Positions 19,419-30,968 of a stretch of DNA of 64,000 nt are shown here, piece after piece. The DNA lies in the NCBI GenBank assembly GCA_951394045.1, contig OX595988.1, positions 2,867,352-2,931,351 of the forward strand, given 5' to 3'. Position 1 is the first letter of the stretch. The number at the start of each line of letters is the position of its first letter. Below the pieces are notes generated by a model. The model was not told where the DNA came from and did not search any database. It saw nothing but the letters and a program-made list of their open reading frames with translations. Origin of the DNA: Nitzschia sp. DOCU1. Lineage: Eukaryota; Bacillariophyta; Bacillariophyceae; Bacillariales; Bacillariaceae. The translations under genes were made by a program, and so were the position numbers.

Positions 19419-21071
19419 ATGGCATTTCGTGACGATGATTCTTCAGAAGGAGCCGAAGATAGAGATCCTCTGGTGAGGATCATGCGCATGGCCGAAGAAG
19501 AAGATCGCCGTCGCGAAAACAACAAAGGTTCCACATCGTCACGGTTCAAATCGTCAGGGCGAAAGCAAAACGGTGGTGATGGTGGTTACTTGAGAGATCA
19601 GGAGGAAGATCCACTGAGTCGTATTGCTAACATGGTAAATGGTGACAACGATACCGATGCGGTGGACGACGATGACGCGGCAAACAAGGAGATTATAGCT
19701 CGCATCATCGCCATGAAACTGGCCGCCGAAGACAATCCCCAAGCAGAGGAAGAGGGATCCATGTCAATGAGCTCTGATGACCCCCTGTTAAGAATTATGC
19801 AAATGGACGCCGAGGAGGAACAGGAACGAGCGCCTCCTAGAAAGGAACAGAAGGCAATCAGGAAAAACAACACCAAGGCGGCGCCAGCGCCAGCCCCAGC
19901 CCCAGCCGAAGAATTGACAAGCGCTTCAGATCAGAATATTATCAAACGTATCATAGCAATGAGACTAGCTGCTATTGACTCGGAGGAAACCAATGACTCG
20001 ATACATTCGACCCCGCAAGATCCCCTAGAACGAATCATGAATATGAATGCTGAAGATCAGCTCGTCACGGCAGTTTCGCTCATGGACTTTTCGAATTCGC
20101 AGGATGAGAACGACGAAGATGAAAATACAATCATTCGTAGAAAGGATTTCCGCGCGTTGAACAAGATGATTCAAAACAATGATCTTGAGGAACTGGAACG
20201 TCATGCGGAGATGCTGGCGAGTTCTGTCAAATCAAAATTGACGGCATCGGCTTTCGCGGACTTGCAACGCGGTCATGATACACCATCAATGGAAAGTGAA
20301 CCTAGGCTCGGATATTTGGCATTAGCAATGGGAGGGCACAAGGAAGCTGTGAACCGTTCGCATGTGATGAGTGGGTTGGATATCTCGAAAATAAGTGGCG
20401 ACGATGCGAGCGACCAACGATTTGTATCCATGTCGGATTCAATTCTTGAATCACCTTCTAGGGGTCACACGAGTCAGGATAAGCCGATAAGAGGTATCCT
20501 AGGACCGGGACTTGAGGATTCTGGGCTTTCAAATGACGAAAGCAACTTGTTGAGTACGCCGCCGCGGTTGGAAAGGATGTCCCAGCCAGCCAGCATACCT
20601 GCAACTACCACTGAGCGACAAGAAAATGTCGACGACGATGTCTTCCGCAATCCTCCGACAAGTCCAAGAAAGAAGAATGTGACGTTGAAACGATCTAGTC
20701 AGCAAGGGGACCCGCAACCCAACTCTATGTTTGTATCTGATTGGTGGGGTGTTTTGGGCAATGTCGGTTCCAGCTTTCGCTCAGACTGCTCAGATTCCCA
20801 ATCAAGCTTTTCAGAATCTTTTACGGATTCGGTCCTATCATCGGAGCCGACAACATCCGGCAGGGTAGCAACGCTTGCGTCACCGTCCAAAAAAGCGAGC
20901 GATGAGAGAAGGGTTGTTCCGACAGCAGTGATCCAGGCAACCATGTCAAAGACGGCACAAGGAACAAAAGTGAGTGGGTTGTCAACGATTGAAGAAAAAC
21001 TCCAAGCAAGAAATGATGCTGTGGCTTGGAAGTCTTCCCTGGCGAAAAGTTTCTTGAAGAATGGCGGGTGA
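19419..21071 (+). CDS. Acidic protein with alternating DPLxRIMxM / IIxRIIAMxLAA repeats
   Basis: 550 residues from ATG 19419; the frame opens 60 bp earlier at a TTG. No known family recognised. The first 215 residues carry two short motifs in an ordered pattern. Type A (DPLxRIMxM) is at 16-24, 64-72 (degenerate), 121-129 and 201-209. Type B (IIxRIIAMxLAA) is near 91-103 and 173-185. Both look like short amphipathic helices set in disordered Asp/Glu-rich linkers, which suggests repeated docking sites for a partner. The rest is Ser/Asp-rich, with a WWGVLGNVGSSF core near 440-455 and a C-terminal helix (..ARNDAVAWKSSLAKSFLKNGG). The WWG..GN pattern may be a second short linear motif. Function unknown. 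Confidence 0.75.
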   Translation: MAFRDDDSSEGAEDRDPLVRIMRMAEEEDRRRENNKGSTSSRFKSSGRKQNGGDGGYLRDQEEDPLSRIANMVNGDNDTDAVDDDDAANKEIIARIIAMKLAAEDNPQAEEEGSMSMSSDDPLLRIMQMDAEEEQERAPPRKEQKAIRKNNTKAAPAPAPAPAEELTSASDQNIIKRIIAMRLAAIDSEETNDSIHSTPQDPLERIMNMNAEDQLVTAVSLMDFSNSQDENDEDENTIIRRKDFRALNKMIQNNDLEELERHAEMLASSVKSKLTASAFADLQRGHDTPSMESEPRLGYLALAMGGHKEAVNRSHVMSGLDISKISGDDASDQRFVSMSDSILESPSRGHTSQDKPIRGILGPGLEDSGLSNDESNLLSTPPRLERMSQPASIPATTTERQENVDDDVFRNPPTSPRKKNVTLKRSSQQGDPQPNSMFVSDWWGVLGNVGSSFRSDCSDSQSSFSESFTDSVLSSEPTTSGRVATLASPSKKASDERRVVPTAVIQATMSKTAQGTKVSGLSTIEEKLQARNDAVAWKSSLAKSFLKNGG

Positions 21072-21493
21072 GCAGGTGTTCCCTCTTCCAGCTTTGCATC
21101 GCAGTGCTATTTGTTAATAGCCATGGTGATTGCCGCGTACCAGTAGTTTGCTACTATTTCATCCGGTAGTTTGCTACTATTTGCTACTATTTCATCTACT
21201 CTTCTATTCTATTTAGTATGTAAGACGATTTTTAGCATCTTACTATGTGTGGGTCCTCCCAAAGACCCTTGATAGCAGCAGCGATTCGCGTCTCATGAGA
21301 CCGCGGGGTATGCTAATAGCTGGCGAAGTTGTTTTCATAGTACATATGGAGCATACGTATTAATATTATTATCAAACCCACCACGAATTCCCGCCCGTGC
21401 GCTTCTTTTGTCGAGTTTTTGCTCTCGTTCATCATCAATCGAAGCGTCAACCCATTTCCATTTATCGCCTTAACCCCAAGAGGTTCTTTCACC
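21072..21493. other. Intergenic region with short direct repeats
   Basis: About 420 bp holding a run of imperfect direct repeats at 21145-21200 built from AGTTTGCTACTATTTCATC and GCTACTATTT. Otherwise no feature. Confidence 0.5.
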
Positions 21494-22411
21494 ATGGGCG
21501 AGCTTTCGGAAAATGAGGACTTGAACTTGCCTCTATTGTCTACCGAAGCCAAGGAGGAGGAGGAGCATTCGAAGGGTGAAATCGCTCAACGAACTTGCAA
21601 TAAGGTAAGCAAGATGGCGTCGCGGGGAGCCGTGAAGCTTTCTGAAATTCTTAGTCGCAGAAGCGTGCAGGCTCCTTTCTCGCAGTATATTACATGAAGG
21701 ATTGTACGAGATTGCTCTAACTATTTGTCATATTTCGTATTTTCAACCGCCCTACTTGTACTGCAGACCGCCAAGATCGTCTTGGTCGTTTGGTCCTTGG
21801 CTGCTGTTCTCGTTCTTGCGCTTCTGACTCTGGACGATGCCTGGGATGATTTACTCGCCAACACGCGAGACATATTTCAGGATCTTCGCTCTAGCTTGCA
21901 AGAAAGACCGCTTCTTCAAGAGGAATACAGACCTCCCCGCGTCTTCTCTGACTCTGAACGACACGATTTTATTTCTGGCTCGGACCTCGATGTTGCAGAT
22001 GAGACGGCCGATGATGGCAATTCTGCCGAAAATCTGACAGCTCAAGGCTTCAAGCAGTGGTTGGAGAAGTACCCCGACGCCTTTGTGAACTTGTACGCCT
22101 CGTGGTGTTCCCATTGCCAGCGTTACGCTCCCACCTGGGAGAAATTCGCCCAAGAAGTTAAAAACGAGCAGTTGCCGCTGGGCGTCGGAAAGGTTGACTG
22201 CTTTGCAGAAGTCGACCTGTGCCGAAGTGAAGAGGTTTTGGCCTATCCGACGCTTCGATGGTACCATAATGGAGAACGTGTTAACCCAGACTACAAGCGG
22301 AAACGTACTCTTGAGGCACTGCTAAGTTTTGCGCAGGACAAACTGGCAAGTAATGTGAACGAACACAATTGGGAGGAAGTTCAAACCGGAGGAACCTCCT
22401 CCTTTGGATGA
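21494..22411 (+). CDS. ER membrane thioredoxin-domain protein (PDI-like, CSHC)
   Basis: Exons 21494-21604 and 21767-22411, phase 0, 162-nt intron (donor GTAAGC, acceptor TACTGCAG); 251 residues. The start ATG has context CACCATGG. A cytosolic acidic head with a DLNLPLL segment precedes one transmembrane helix (about 39-58), then a thioredoxin domain with active site WCSHC (Cys151, Cys154) and the cis-Pro stretch YPTLRWYHNGE. The domain is strikingly similar to that of the adjacent convergent PDI-C gene (shared APTWEKFAQEVK, LCRSEEV/KV, RWYHNGE..NPDYK). Likely a single-pass ER oxidoreductase. The alternative of reading through the intron ends in an early stop. Confidence 0.82.
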
Positions 22412-22551
22412 TGACGGCATGTTGAGTGGTACTGCTGCAGTCTTTTTAAGGCCTAACTGAGGAAAGATGACCAGCTTAACGTCGCCTTTTGGTTTCTTAT
22501 GATGCATGCCATAGTGCTTTCATATACTACTTTTCTATATAGACAATATTT

Positions 22552-24225
22552 CTATAGCTTTTTGGGTTTGAAGACCTTGTACAAAACGGCGTCAATGAGC
22601 CCGAGCGTCGTAAAGGTACCCCCAATGATGGCGCACAAGCTGGTGAGATAATCATACCACTTGCGTCCCTCCTTTTCCACCACCACACTCATGGGGCTCA
22701 GATCATAGGAGAATCGCGCCTCGGGCACATTATTCACGTCATAGTACACAATTTGCGACTGCTCCAAGAACTGATACGTCAACATTTGGTTGGCCTCCGA
22801 GCTTCCCATGTTGAGGTGTGTCGAGACAACCTTGATGTAGTGATGATAGGCTTGATGAAAGTCTTTTGTCAAATACAACTCATTGTCCATGGGATTGAAC
22901 TGACGATGTTCCTCCGGAACTTGCTTCAATATCCGCTTGGCACGTCTCGATTGCTGATCCATTGGCTCTCCAAAGCTCAAGTGATTGACAATGTGCGTCA
23001 AGTTTGTCATGGCCGAGTTCAAGTTGTGATTCTTGGACTTGGCTTCGATATGAAAGTTCCCAGGCACACGGTTGACCATCAAATGTCCGCTTACTTGACA
23101 GGCTGGATGTTCGGGACGATTCTGCTGAAAGAGCTGTCGTTTCTTTTCGCGTTCCTCTTCATCGACATTTCCCTCTTCTTGCGCCTTTTTCTCCCATTCT
23201 TTGAACTTGTCATCCATCTCCAACTTGCGCCTTGCAAAGCCAGTCAACGCCTGTACCGTACGATCCATCTTATAGTCTGGATTAATGGCTTCTCCATTAT
23301 GATACCAGCGAAGTGTCGGAAAGGCCATGACCTTTTCCGAACGACACAAGCTTGCTTCCGCCATACAGTCAATCTTTCCTACTCCAATCGGCATTTCCAG
23401 TTTCTTGACTTCCTGCGCAAACTTTTCCCAGGTCGGCGCCAATCTTTGGCACCAAACGCACCACGGCGCAAACATGTCTACAAAGGCCATTTCATTCTCT
23501 GCCAGCCACTGCTTGAAATTCGCTTCTGTCAAATCTATAGCATGAACTCCATCTTCCGCATGCATTTGCTCCAAAGTTCGATCATGTTCTTCATGTGCAA
23601 CTTCTCGTTGTTCACGATTGCGTCCACTAAAGAGTTTCACGTCTCCTCCTTCACTCATTTGCCACTTTTCCACATTTTTGGTGACATTTTGACGATTGGT
23701 CCCCAGGGCATCCCAGACGTCTACGCTGACATAATCGCAATGCAAATCCAACATGGTAATGTTAAAATTGAGTCTCAGCTGGGGTTGCGTGTTCTCATCG
23801 AGGGTAATCGAAGTCACAATTCTCGTTCGAGCAAAGGCGGCCGTTTCACTCAAAAACAAAATGCTCATGACTCCAATCGCCACCAACGACATGGCGGCAC
23901 CTAAAGTAGTAGCCTAATACAATAGTACATGAATGCGTTATAAGGATAGTGAATGATGCATTGTCAAAACGTAAGTGAGAGACTCAAGTATCCAATACCC
24001 AAAGATTGTTTGTAACCCCATAGTTTTGGTCGGAGGGAGATCCCCGTAGTACTTCATCGCCGTACAAATGTACTGCCGGTGACGGACGTACAGACGTGGA
24101 ATGGCAATGCCGCCGAGAAACGAGCACCAACGTACCTCGGTCAAATCTTTGGGTACCCGACGATAAAAGTCCACTGAGGACAAGGCATTGCGGGAGCGTC
24201 CACCCCCATTAATGTTATTGCTCAT
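22552..24225 (-). CDS. PDI-C: ERV41/46-type protein fused to a thioredoxin domain
   Basis: Exons 24225-24136 and 23913-22552, phase 0, 222-nt intron (donor GTACGT, acceptor TGTATTAG); 483 residues. Layout: the conserved N-terminal SVDFYRRVPKDLTE segment, first transmembrane helix (about 38-55), start of the ERGIC/ERV lumenal domain (LRLNFNITMLDLHCDYVSVDV), a thioredoxin domain with active site WCVWC (Cys182, Cys185), then the rest of the COPII-coated ERV domain and a second transmembrane helix near 455-475. The tail KPKKL fits a KxKxx ER-retrieval signal. This is the PDI-C architecture known from plants (PDI5-3/5-4) and protists. Role: thiol-disulfide exchange in the ER/ERGIC cycle. CVWC instead of CGHC implies altered redox potential. 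Confidence 0.92.
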
Positions 24226-24974
24226 GATGTTATAACAGCACTTTAGAGTGGGGGTTACCCAATACAACAAACAAACAAAATGGAATGAAATCGGCAAGTG
24301 GAGGTGTATGTGCGTGTTTTGTGCGATGGATAAACGCGACAACATCAAACACCCGCCAAGCAGCCATACCGGCATGACCGCGAGCGGTCATCGTTGAACG
24401 GGCGCGCTCTCTTGGAACTTCCAAAGAAACGATAGTTATGGGGTCGAATAAGTCGTTGTCTATCTACCTGCTCGGGCACGGACGAGTGTGGAACGCCGGC
24501 CATCGCTTGATGGAGGGAGGAGATGCAAAATTCGGGAATCGAAATATTTAGCATACAGTCCACCGGAGTGTACTGTACTGTACCCCATCATTTTTGGGGC
24601 TGGCGTGTGTGCCTTTTTTGGCCGAGTGCTATGCAACGTGTGTTTTGGCGCGAGGGACGACGCAAGTGCGGCCGCGACGCTTTTCTAGCTAGAAACCATG
24701 AGTCCATGTGGTTGGCCTGACAAGAGAGAGAGTGGAAACGCATCTCTTCAAAACAATTGCAAGTAGTACTACAACCTCCAGATAGCTACGTGCTCGTATT
24801 GCTTCTAGCTATTTGGATTCCAAGCTCTAGTAGTGTGTGCAGCATTTTGCTTGCCTGATTCATTGGACGAAGAACGAGAGGCGTACGATTGAATTAGTGT
24901 TCACATCTCTTGTTCCGAGTGACAATTCACCTCGAATTTCCGCAATTTAACTAAACTGCAACGACGAATCCATC
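24226..24974. other. Divergent promoter region
   Basis: About 750 bp between the PDI-C and RCC1-BTB start codons. No supportable gene. It presumably carries both promoters. Confidence 0.5.
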
Positions 24975-27050
24975 ATGTCAGCTGGTGGAGAAGGCACTGT
25001 AGGAGCTGGAACGTCGGAATCCGCTTCCGCCGGATGTTCCCTGAGTGAACGTTTGCGACCACAGTCTTTGCGTCATCATGCTCGAACCTTGCCCGATACA
25101 GTGGATGGACTCGCGGTATTTACCTGGGGTCGTGGTGAAGACGGACAATTGGGATTAGGTGATACGAGCGATCAAGATGAACCGACCTACGTGGATGCGC
25201 TGCGAGGAGTAGGAGTCCGACAAATTGCCTGTGGATCGGGGCATACAGTCGTACTCACCACGGATGGGGAAGTCTACACGTGGGTGAGTAATGGTGTGAT
25301 TACAGTTTTTGGCGTCCGATTTTTCGGGGAAATTTCTCACTCTTTACGGCTTTGTTATTTCAGGGACGTGGAGATGATGGTCGCCTCGGACATGGTGACA
25401 ATGGATGGAAATATGTTCCCCGTATTACGCAAAGTTTAGCTGGACAAGTGGTGGTCCAAGTTACATGTGGTTCCTACCACACGGCGGCGGTCACTGGCAA
25501 TGGAGACTTGTACACATGGTGCGTATTCTAAAAAACTGTTGCAGGAGAAAGAGTCGTAGATTGCAAATTGTGTTTGTTGGCTTACAGTTTTTGCTTTTCA
25601 ATTTCAATTCTTTTTTCTATGAATTCAGGGGCGGAGGCATGTACGGCAAATTAGGACACGGCAATGAAGCGGGACATTCCACACCCAAACGTGTCGAGGC
25701 CTTGGTCGGCTTGATGGTGAGTCAGATTGCATGTGGATCTAGACATACGGCCATTATCACTTCCACGGGCGCCATTTATACATGGGGAGACAAGGAGAAT
25801 GGCGTGGCGGGACACGGCGACACGGAAGGACATCAATATACACCCAAATTGCTCGAACGACTGGCTGGAAAGCGAATAGTTCAATTATCGGCGTGTGGAT
25901 TTCATACGGGATGTTTGACGGATGGAGGTGAATTATACACATGGTGCGTAAGCGATTGCTGAAAATGCTGGGGTATTGCCAAAAAAGAAGCTTCTCACAA
26001 CGCCATTGTAAAATGAATCCATCATCCACTTGTAGGGGCGAAGGAAAATTCGGACGCTTGGGACATGGTGCGGAACGAAATTGTCATTCGCCGCGTTTGG
26101 TGGAAACGTTGATTGGAAAGAAACCCCGACAAGTTTCATGTGGTGGCTTCCACACCGCCGTGGTTACCGAGGACGGTCATTTGTATACGTTTGGAGGTGG
26201 AGAGCACGGGCAGCTAGGCCACAACGACCGGGTCAACAAGGTCAAGCCTACGCTTGTCCAAGCCTTGGAAGGAGTATTTGTTTCCCAAATCACTTGTGGC
26301 TGGTCACACTCGGTAGCTCTCACTTCCGCCGGACGAGTCTACACGTGGGGCAATGGCGATCACGGAAAGTTGGGTCATGGATCGGGACGAAAAGTTAGCG
26401 TGCCCAATATTGTGGACAAACTCAAAGACTACCGGGTAGTGCGTGTTGCTTCCTACAATGAACATACGGCTGCGTTGGTGGAACCCTTTGATCATTCGAA
26501 TGGTCTCGGTGGGGGTGTGAATGCAGTGCCAGTCACGACGACATATTCGTCACAAATGAGAGCCTTGGTCAACGACGAGGAGTTTTCGGATGTTATCTTT
26601 TTAGTCGAGGATCAACCTGTCCACGCACACAGAGCGATTCTCGCCCAAAGATGCGATCACTTTGCCGCCATGTTTCGTTCGGGCATGAGAGAAAGTGTGG
26701 AGCGTATGGTGCCGCTCCCTGATATTTCTCGTCATGTCTTTATGCTGTTGCTAGAATACATTTACACAGATTCGGTCAAGATCGAAGTCGAAGATGCAAT
26801 TGAGTTATACATTGCTTCCGATCTGTATAATCTGGAACGCCTCCGCGAAATGTGCTGCACGGTGGTGCGGCGTAATTTGAATGCAGAAAATGCTGGGCCG
26901 CTGCTGCAGAGTGCCGCAGAAAATCATTGTCCTATTTTGCGAGAAGTCTGTTTGAATTATATTGTCGAGAACTTTGACATTGTCAGCAAAACGGAGGGCA
27001 TTAAGCAAGTGAGCCATGCTTTGTTATTGGAAATTTTGGCGCAAAGATGA
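24975..27050 (+). CDS. RCC1-BTB protein (4 exons)
   Basis: Exons 24975-25283, 25364-25518, 25629-25943 and 26036-27050; all introns are GT-AG (donors GTGAGT, GTGCGT, GTGCGT) and the joins keep frame, giving 597 residues. Residues about 45-400 form seven RCC1 blades with the pattern GxG..GQLGHG....P..V..L.....V.Q..CG..HT..+T..G.+YTW. A BTB/POZ domain follows at about 435-530 (FSDVIFLVEDQPVHAHRAILAQRCDHFAAMF) with a BACK-like helical tail. RCC1-BTB proteins usually act as cullin-3 substrate adaptors or trafficking and chromatin factors; the specific target here is unknown. All three introns fall at or inside the Trp codon of a YTW|G blade boundary. Confidence 0.93.
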
Positions 27051-27294
27051 CAGTTGGGGTCTCGAAGCAACGATTCAAACATACTATCCAATACTATGGA
27101 AGAATGAAGCAATGCACAGGACATTACAGCACTGCAGTGTGGCAATATCCATCGGCCATCTACAGAAAATCCAAAGCAAGCTTCAAGTTGTTGCGGTTTA
27201 AGCTACAACCAGAGACTTTTAACGGTAAAATGTAGCTATTTTGTATTATTTCTTAACACAAGCAAGCGGCTGCGCAATCTCATGCTAGCGTCAA

Positions 27295-29115
27295 TCAGAA
27301 TTCTGCTTTACGTCGGTTGTTCTTCTTCTGCTTCAAGTCCGCAAGCATTTGCTCAATCTCGTACGTAACCGAATCTTCGGGAATCGGGGTTTCCCGGCAG
27401 ACTCGTTCAAGAGCCGTTTTGACCGCATTGATGGCCGTGTCATAAGTTTTCATCTTCTCGCAAATCAAGACCTGTTTCTTGAGAGTCTCACAACACTCAG
27501 TCGTAAACGAACCATAATGCGAAAGCTGCGCGGTAAGCATCTCATTATAACAAATAAGAGATTGATTGTACGATTTGTTCTTGGAGAAGGAATAACTGTT
27601 GAAGTAAAGAAATCGCAGCAGCAGCTTCAGAGTGAGATATATCGACAACAGTAGCAGGAACAGCAATGGCGAAGCTCGCACTTACCCGAGATTGTCGAGG
27701 GTGGCAATTACCCTAGGATGATCGTGACCCATGATTCCCCGCTGCAGATCGAGCGCTTCTCGAAAACAGTCAATGGCAGCGGAAAAGTTCTTTCGCTTGT
27801 TTTGAATAGATCCAATGTTGCAGAGCGTCTCAGTCATCTGCGTCATGCAAGCGTCCCGATCCGTCGCTGTTGGAAATACTTCTCGGTAGATTTCTAAGGC
27901 ATCTTCGAAAGTGGCCTGTGCTGAGAAGAGCTCTGAAGCCTCAAAGTAGAGACAAGCAATATGGCAGAGGATTTGGGCCACTGTCTTATTTGAACGACCA
28001 AGTGCCTTGCGAGCAATGCTCAGTGCCTCTCGAAGGACATCTAAGCCATCATCAAACTTTTGTAATGCAACTCTAGCTGAGCCTAGTTTTGCCAGAGAAG
28101 CCTGGGGCGAAGGGAAAAGTGAGAAGGACGGTATCGTCATGGTCGGCGTCCCGATGCTCCACCTAACACTTACCGCTAGGTCCAAGTGACCATTGCCGAG
28201 GACCTTACGCCGAATGGCTACTGCTCGCTCGAATAATTCCTCGGCCTCTTTGGCCTGTCCCATGCGCAGTCGAACAACTCCCACATTGTGGGTCGCTGCT
28301 CCGACGCTAGAGTGACAAGCACCGAAGCGATCTATCTGAGCCTTTTGCAAAGCTTCAAACATAATGATAGCTTGGGCGTAATCGCCAGCATTCAGAACTG
28401 CCTTGGCACGTTCATGAAGATCTCGACCCGAGATCCTACCACCCGCCTCGCCCACCATGACTAGGGTATCACTTGCATTGCCAACAGATGCAACGTCGGC
28501 ACTCATTACCTTTTGACGACGGAAAATGGAAGGAAGACAAATCTTAGGATTCGTCCCATCGGTAAAGGTACCACCGTCAATGCCTTCCCAGCTCTTGGCT
28601 CTGCGATGAGTCACAGCCTCAGCAGCTGAGTTTGCATGAACGCCCTGCGGATCGACTACTGATGTTGGCGAAGTGGCCGAGTCAAATGAGACCATGTTCA
28701 AGTCATAAGTGCTAAAGAAGTCATCGGCGCTTCCTGCGACATTCATGTGATCTGGGCCCGGATCCAACAATGAGCGATTAGGGGTCAGTTTCAGAGCAGG
28801 AGGAAGCAGCTGATCCAGCCTTTGGCTAGAGCTAGAGTTTCCACCCTGTGCACTGGACAACAAAAGATCTTCACTGCTGCTATCATCACTGTCTCTGCAT
28901 GTACTGCTGTCACTTCTTTTGCTTTTGCGGCTGCCGCGGCGTTTGTTGCGCTTTCTCGGAACAACAGACCTTGTAGATTGCAGGATACGCCCAGTCATCG
29001 AAGAGGGAGATTTTGGTGGGAGACCTGTGGATGCCGGTTTTACCATGGTAGCCTCACGATCACTAATGGCGCTTTTCGAGGGATTAGAGGAACGCCGAAG
29101 CTGACTTTTCATCAT
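27295..29115 (-). CDS. Kinesin-light-chain-like TPR protein (3 exons)
   Basis: Exons 29115-28174, 28101-27686 and 27595-27295; introns of 72 and 90 nt with donors GTAAGT, both joins in frame, 552 residues. The start is the first of two consecutive ATGs (29115), in context GCCGCC; the open frame continues upstream but only from a TTG. The N-terminal 210 residues are Ser/Arg-rich and disordered (basic run RKRNKRRGSRKSKR). From about residue 225, TPRs of about 42 residues follow the KLC pattern (A...F..AL.i.....G..H..VA....N.G.v....G...EA...+..A+.I++..LG..H). Kinesin-light-chain-type TPRs bind cargo or scaffold partners. Such proteins are numerous in diatoms, and no kinesin association is shown here. 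Confidence 0.85.
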
Positions 29116-29796
29116 GGCGGCACAACAACTACGGTGCCTGGATCCGAAAAGCACACTCAAGGATACGGCAGTTGCGAGAAATAGGATTGGGTATTCCAAG
29201 AGGGCGAGAGGGTTTGAAACTCACTCCAAGGAACTTTCTTCTGTGGGATGCAGGCGTTTGGTCCTTCTCAACTGATAGTAATGATTAGCCCACTTTTACA
29301 CATACGATCATCCGTCAATGGATGATAGTAGAGGTAGGTGACAGTTGCGTTGATAGCTTCCAACATCGCCCTCTAACGGTGAAACAGGTGAGGGAAAGCA
29401 AGATCGTTCGTTTCATTTATTTTTGGCTTTGAGATGTCGGAGTTTTCGTATTGAACATATACAAGAATGTAGGTTGTTAATATGGATCCAAATTTTTTGT
29501 TTCTGCCATCAATATTTGTGTACAGTCCCTACCAGCGACTATGTACAGGATGCACGACTGATGGGCGGCAATTTCTTTCTAATAAGAACGCCAATCTGAC
29601 CCAACGACAGTTCCTTGGCGACAAACATCTTCTATTGGGCGGCAAAATGTACATTTTACTACTTTGGTGGGATCACATGGCGGTGCTGCCTTTCCTTCCA
29701 CACACGCTTAATTATGCCCATATTTTGGCCAGCGTTCATGTTTCTGTGCCCACGATCGGCATTTTGCGAGCCGAGTCGGCCGCTTCAGAAACGATT

Positions 29797-30460
29797 GCTT
29801 CCGACAGCATTGTCATGGACGGCCGACAGGAATGTGAGATTTATGACCCCCCCCCCCCCCCCCCCCTAGATATCAAGATAGCAAGTCGAGTCAGTTATAG
29901 CACTCCGCCTCATTCTGCTTCCGACAGCATTGTCATGGATTGCCGACGGTCGTGTGAGATTTATACAGTATTTATGCGCCGCACTTTTGAGAATCCATCT
30001 TACTACTTCCATGCAATTCGATACCCCAGACGATGGAATTATGGATTGGCATCATCATCGATCCGATCGCACTTTGACATTGCACCTCCACGACAATCCG
30101 CCTCATTATGCTTCCGACAGCATTGTCACGGATTGCCGACGGTCATGTGGTATTTATACAACATTTATGCGCCGCACTTTTGAGAATCCAATTTACTTCC
30201 ATACAATTCGATACCCCAGATGATGGAATTATGGATCGGCATCATCGATCCGATCGCACTTTGACATCGCACCCCCACGGCAATCCGCCTCATTCTGCTT
30301 ACGACAGCATTGTCACGAATTGCCGACGTCCCTGTGCGATTTATATTATTTTCATTCATGCGCACTTTTGAGAACCATCCCACCAAGTCGAGTCACCAGC
30401 CACACTTCCATGCAATTCGATACCCAGATGGAATGATGGATCGGCATGGCATCATCATCG
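29797..30460. repeat. Degenerate ~185-193 bp tandem repeat
   Basis: A unit opening with CCGCCTCATTCTGCTTCCGAC starts at about 29905, 30098 and 30283 (spacing 193 and 185 bp), with a partial copy from 29797 interrupted by the poly-C tract. Copies share the TGTGAGATTTAT, GCGCACTTTTGAGAA and ATCGATCC blocks. Small indels put copies in different reading frames, so it is not a maintained protein repeat. Confidence 0.8.
29848..29866. repeat. Poly-C tract
   Basis: An uninterrupted run of about 18-19 C inside the first, truncated copy of the tandem repeat. Likely length-variable and hard to sequence. Confidence 0.85.
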
Positions 30461-30911
30461 ATCCAATCGCACTTTCCACCGTCCAAAGCTATCCGGCGAT
30501 TCCAGACGACCAGCCTCGTTGGTTGGGCGATATCGGCGTACTACCGTTCACTGTACTGTGCCGGTGGATCCGTCTATCATACTCGAAATTTGGATGGCGC
30601 TATTCGTCAGGAAGCCATTCTACTACAATACGACGCCATTTGCTCGCATTGGATCTGAAAATGTTGTAGTGAAGTTGCATGAAAGCCTACTAGCGAAACA
30701 AATTACTTCGATTGGGTTTCCCAATTAGTACGAACATCGACGGTGGCGATTCAAGTTTGGATGAGGCAAACGATTGTCTACCTCTTTGTGCGAATATCAG
30801 ATTTCGTATTACTATACTTTGATGTTAGAACGATGAAGAAATTGATTATTATCTAGCGGTCGTCGGCGGTGACAAGTCGATGAGCTATTGAATGGTTGCT
30901 ACTAACTATCG

Positions 30912-30968
30912 AGCACTCGGGAACGGTACGAAGGCCAGACGATGGTCGTAATGCCGTTCCCGAATGCT
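30912..30968. other. Hairpin-forming inverted repeat
   Basis: Arms AGCACTCGGGAACGG (30912-30926) and CCGTTCCCGAATGCT (30954-30968) pair at 14 of 15 positions (a G-T wobble in RNA replaces the mismatch on one strand), extended inward by TACGA/TCGTA (30927-30931 with 30946-30950). Stem of about 20 bp with a short loop and a small bulge. Could be a small-RNA precursor, a terminator-like element or a remnant of a foldback element. Confidence 0.7.

Noticed and set aside
22753..23904. 383-residue open frame antisense to PDI-C
   Set aside because: Fully overlaps the well-supported PDI-C exon and lacks any domain.
27047..27235. Small open frame just after the RCC1-BTB stop
   Set aside because: Overlaps the 3' UTR, and its composition is not protein-like.
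29482..30183. A 233-residue open frame
   Set aside because: It crosses the poly-C tract and tandem repeats whose copies lie in different frames; it has no domain.
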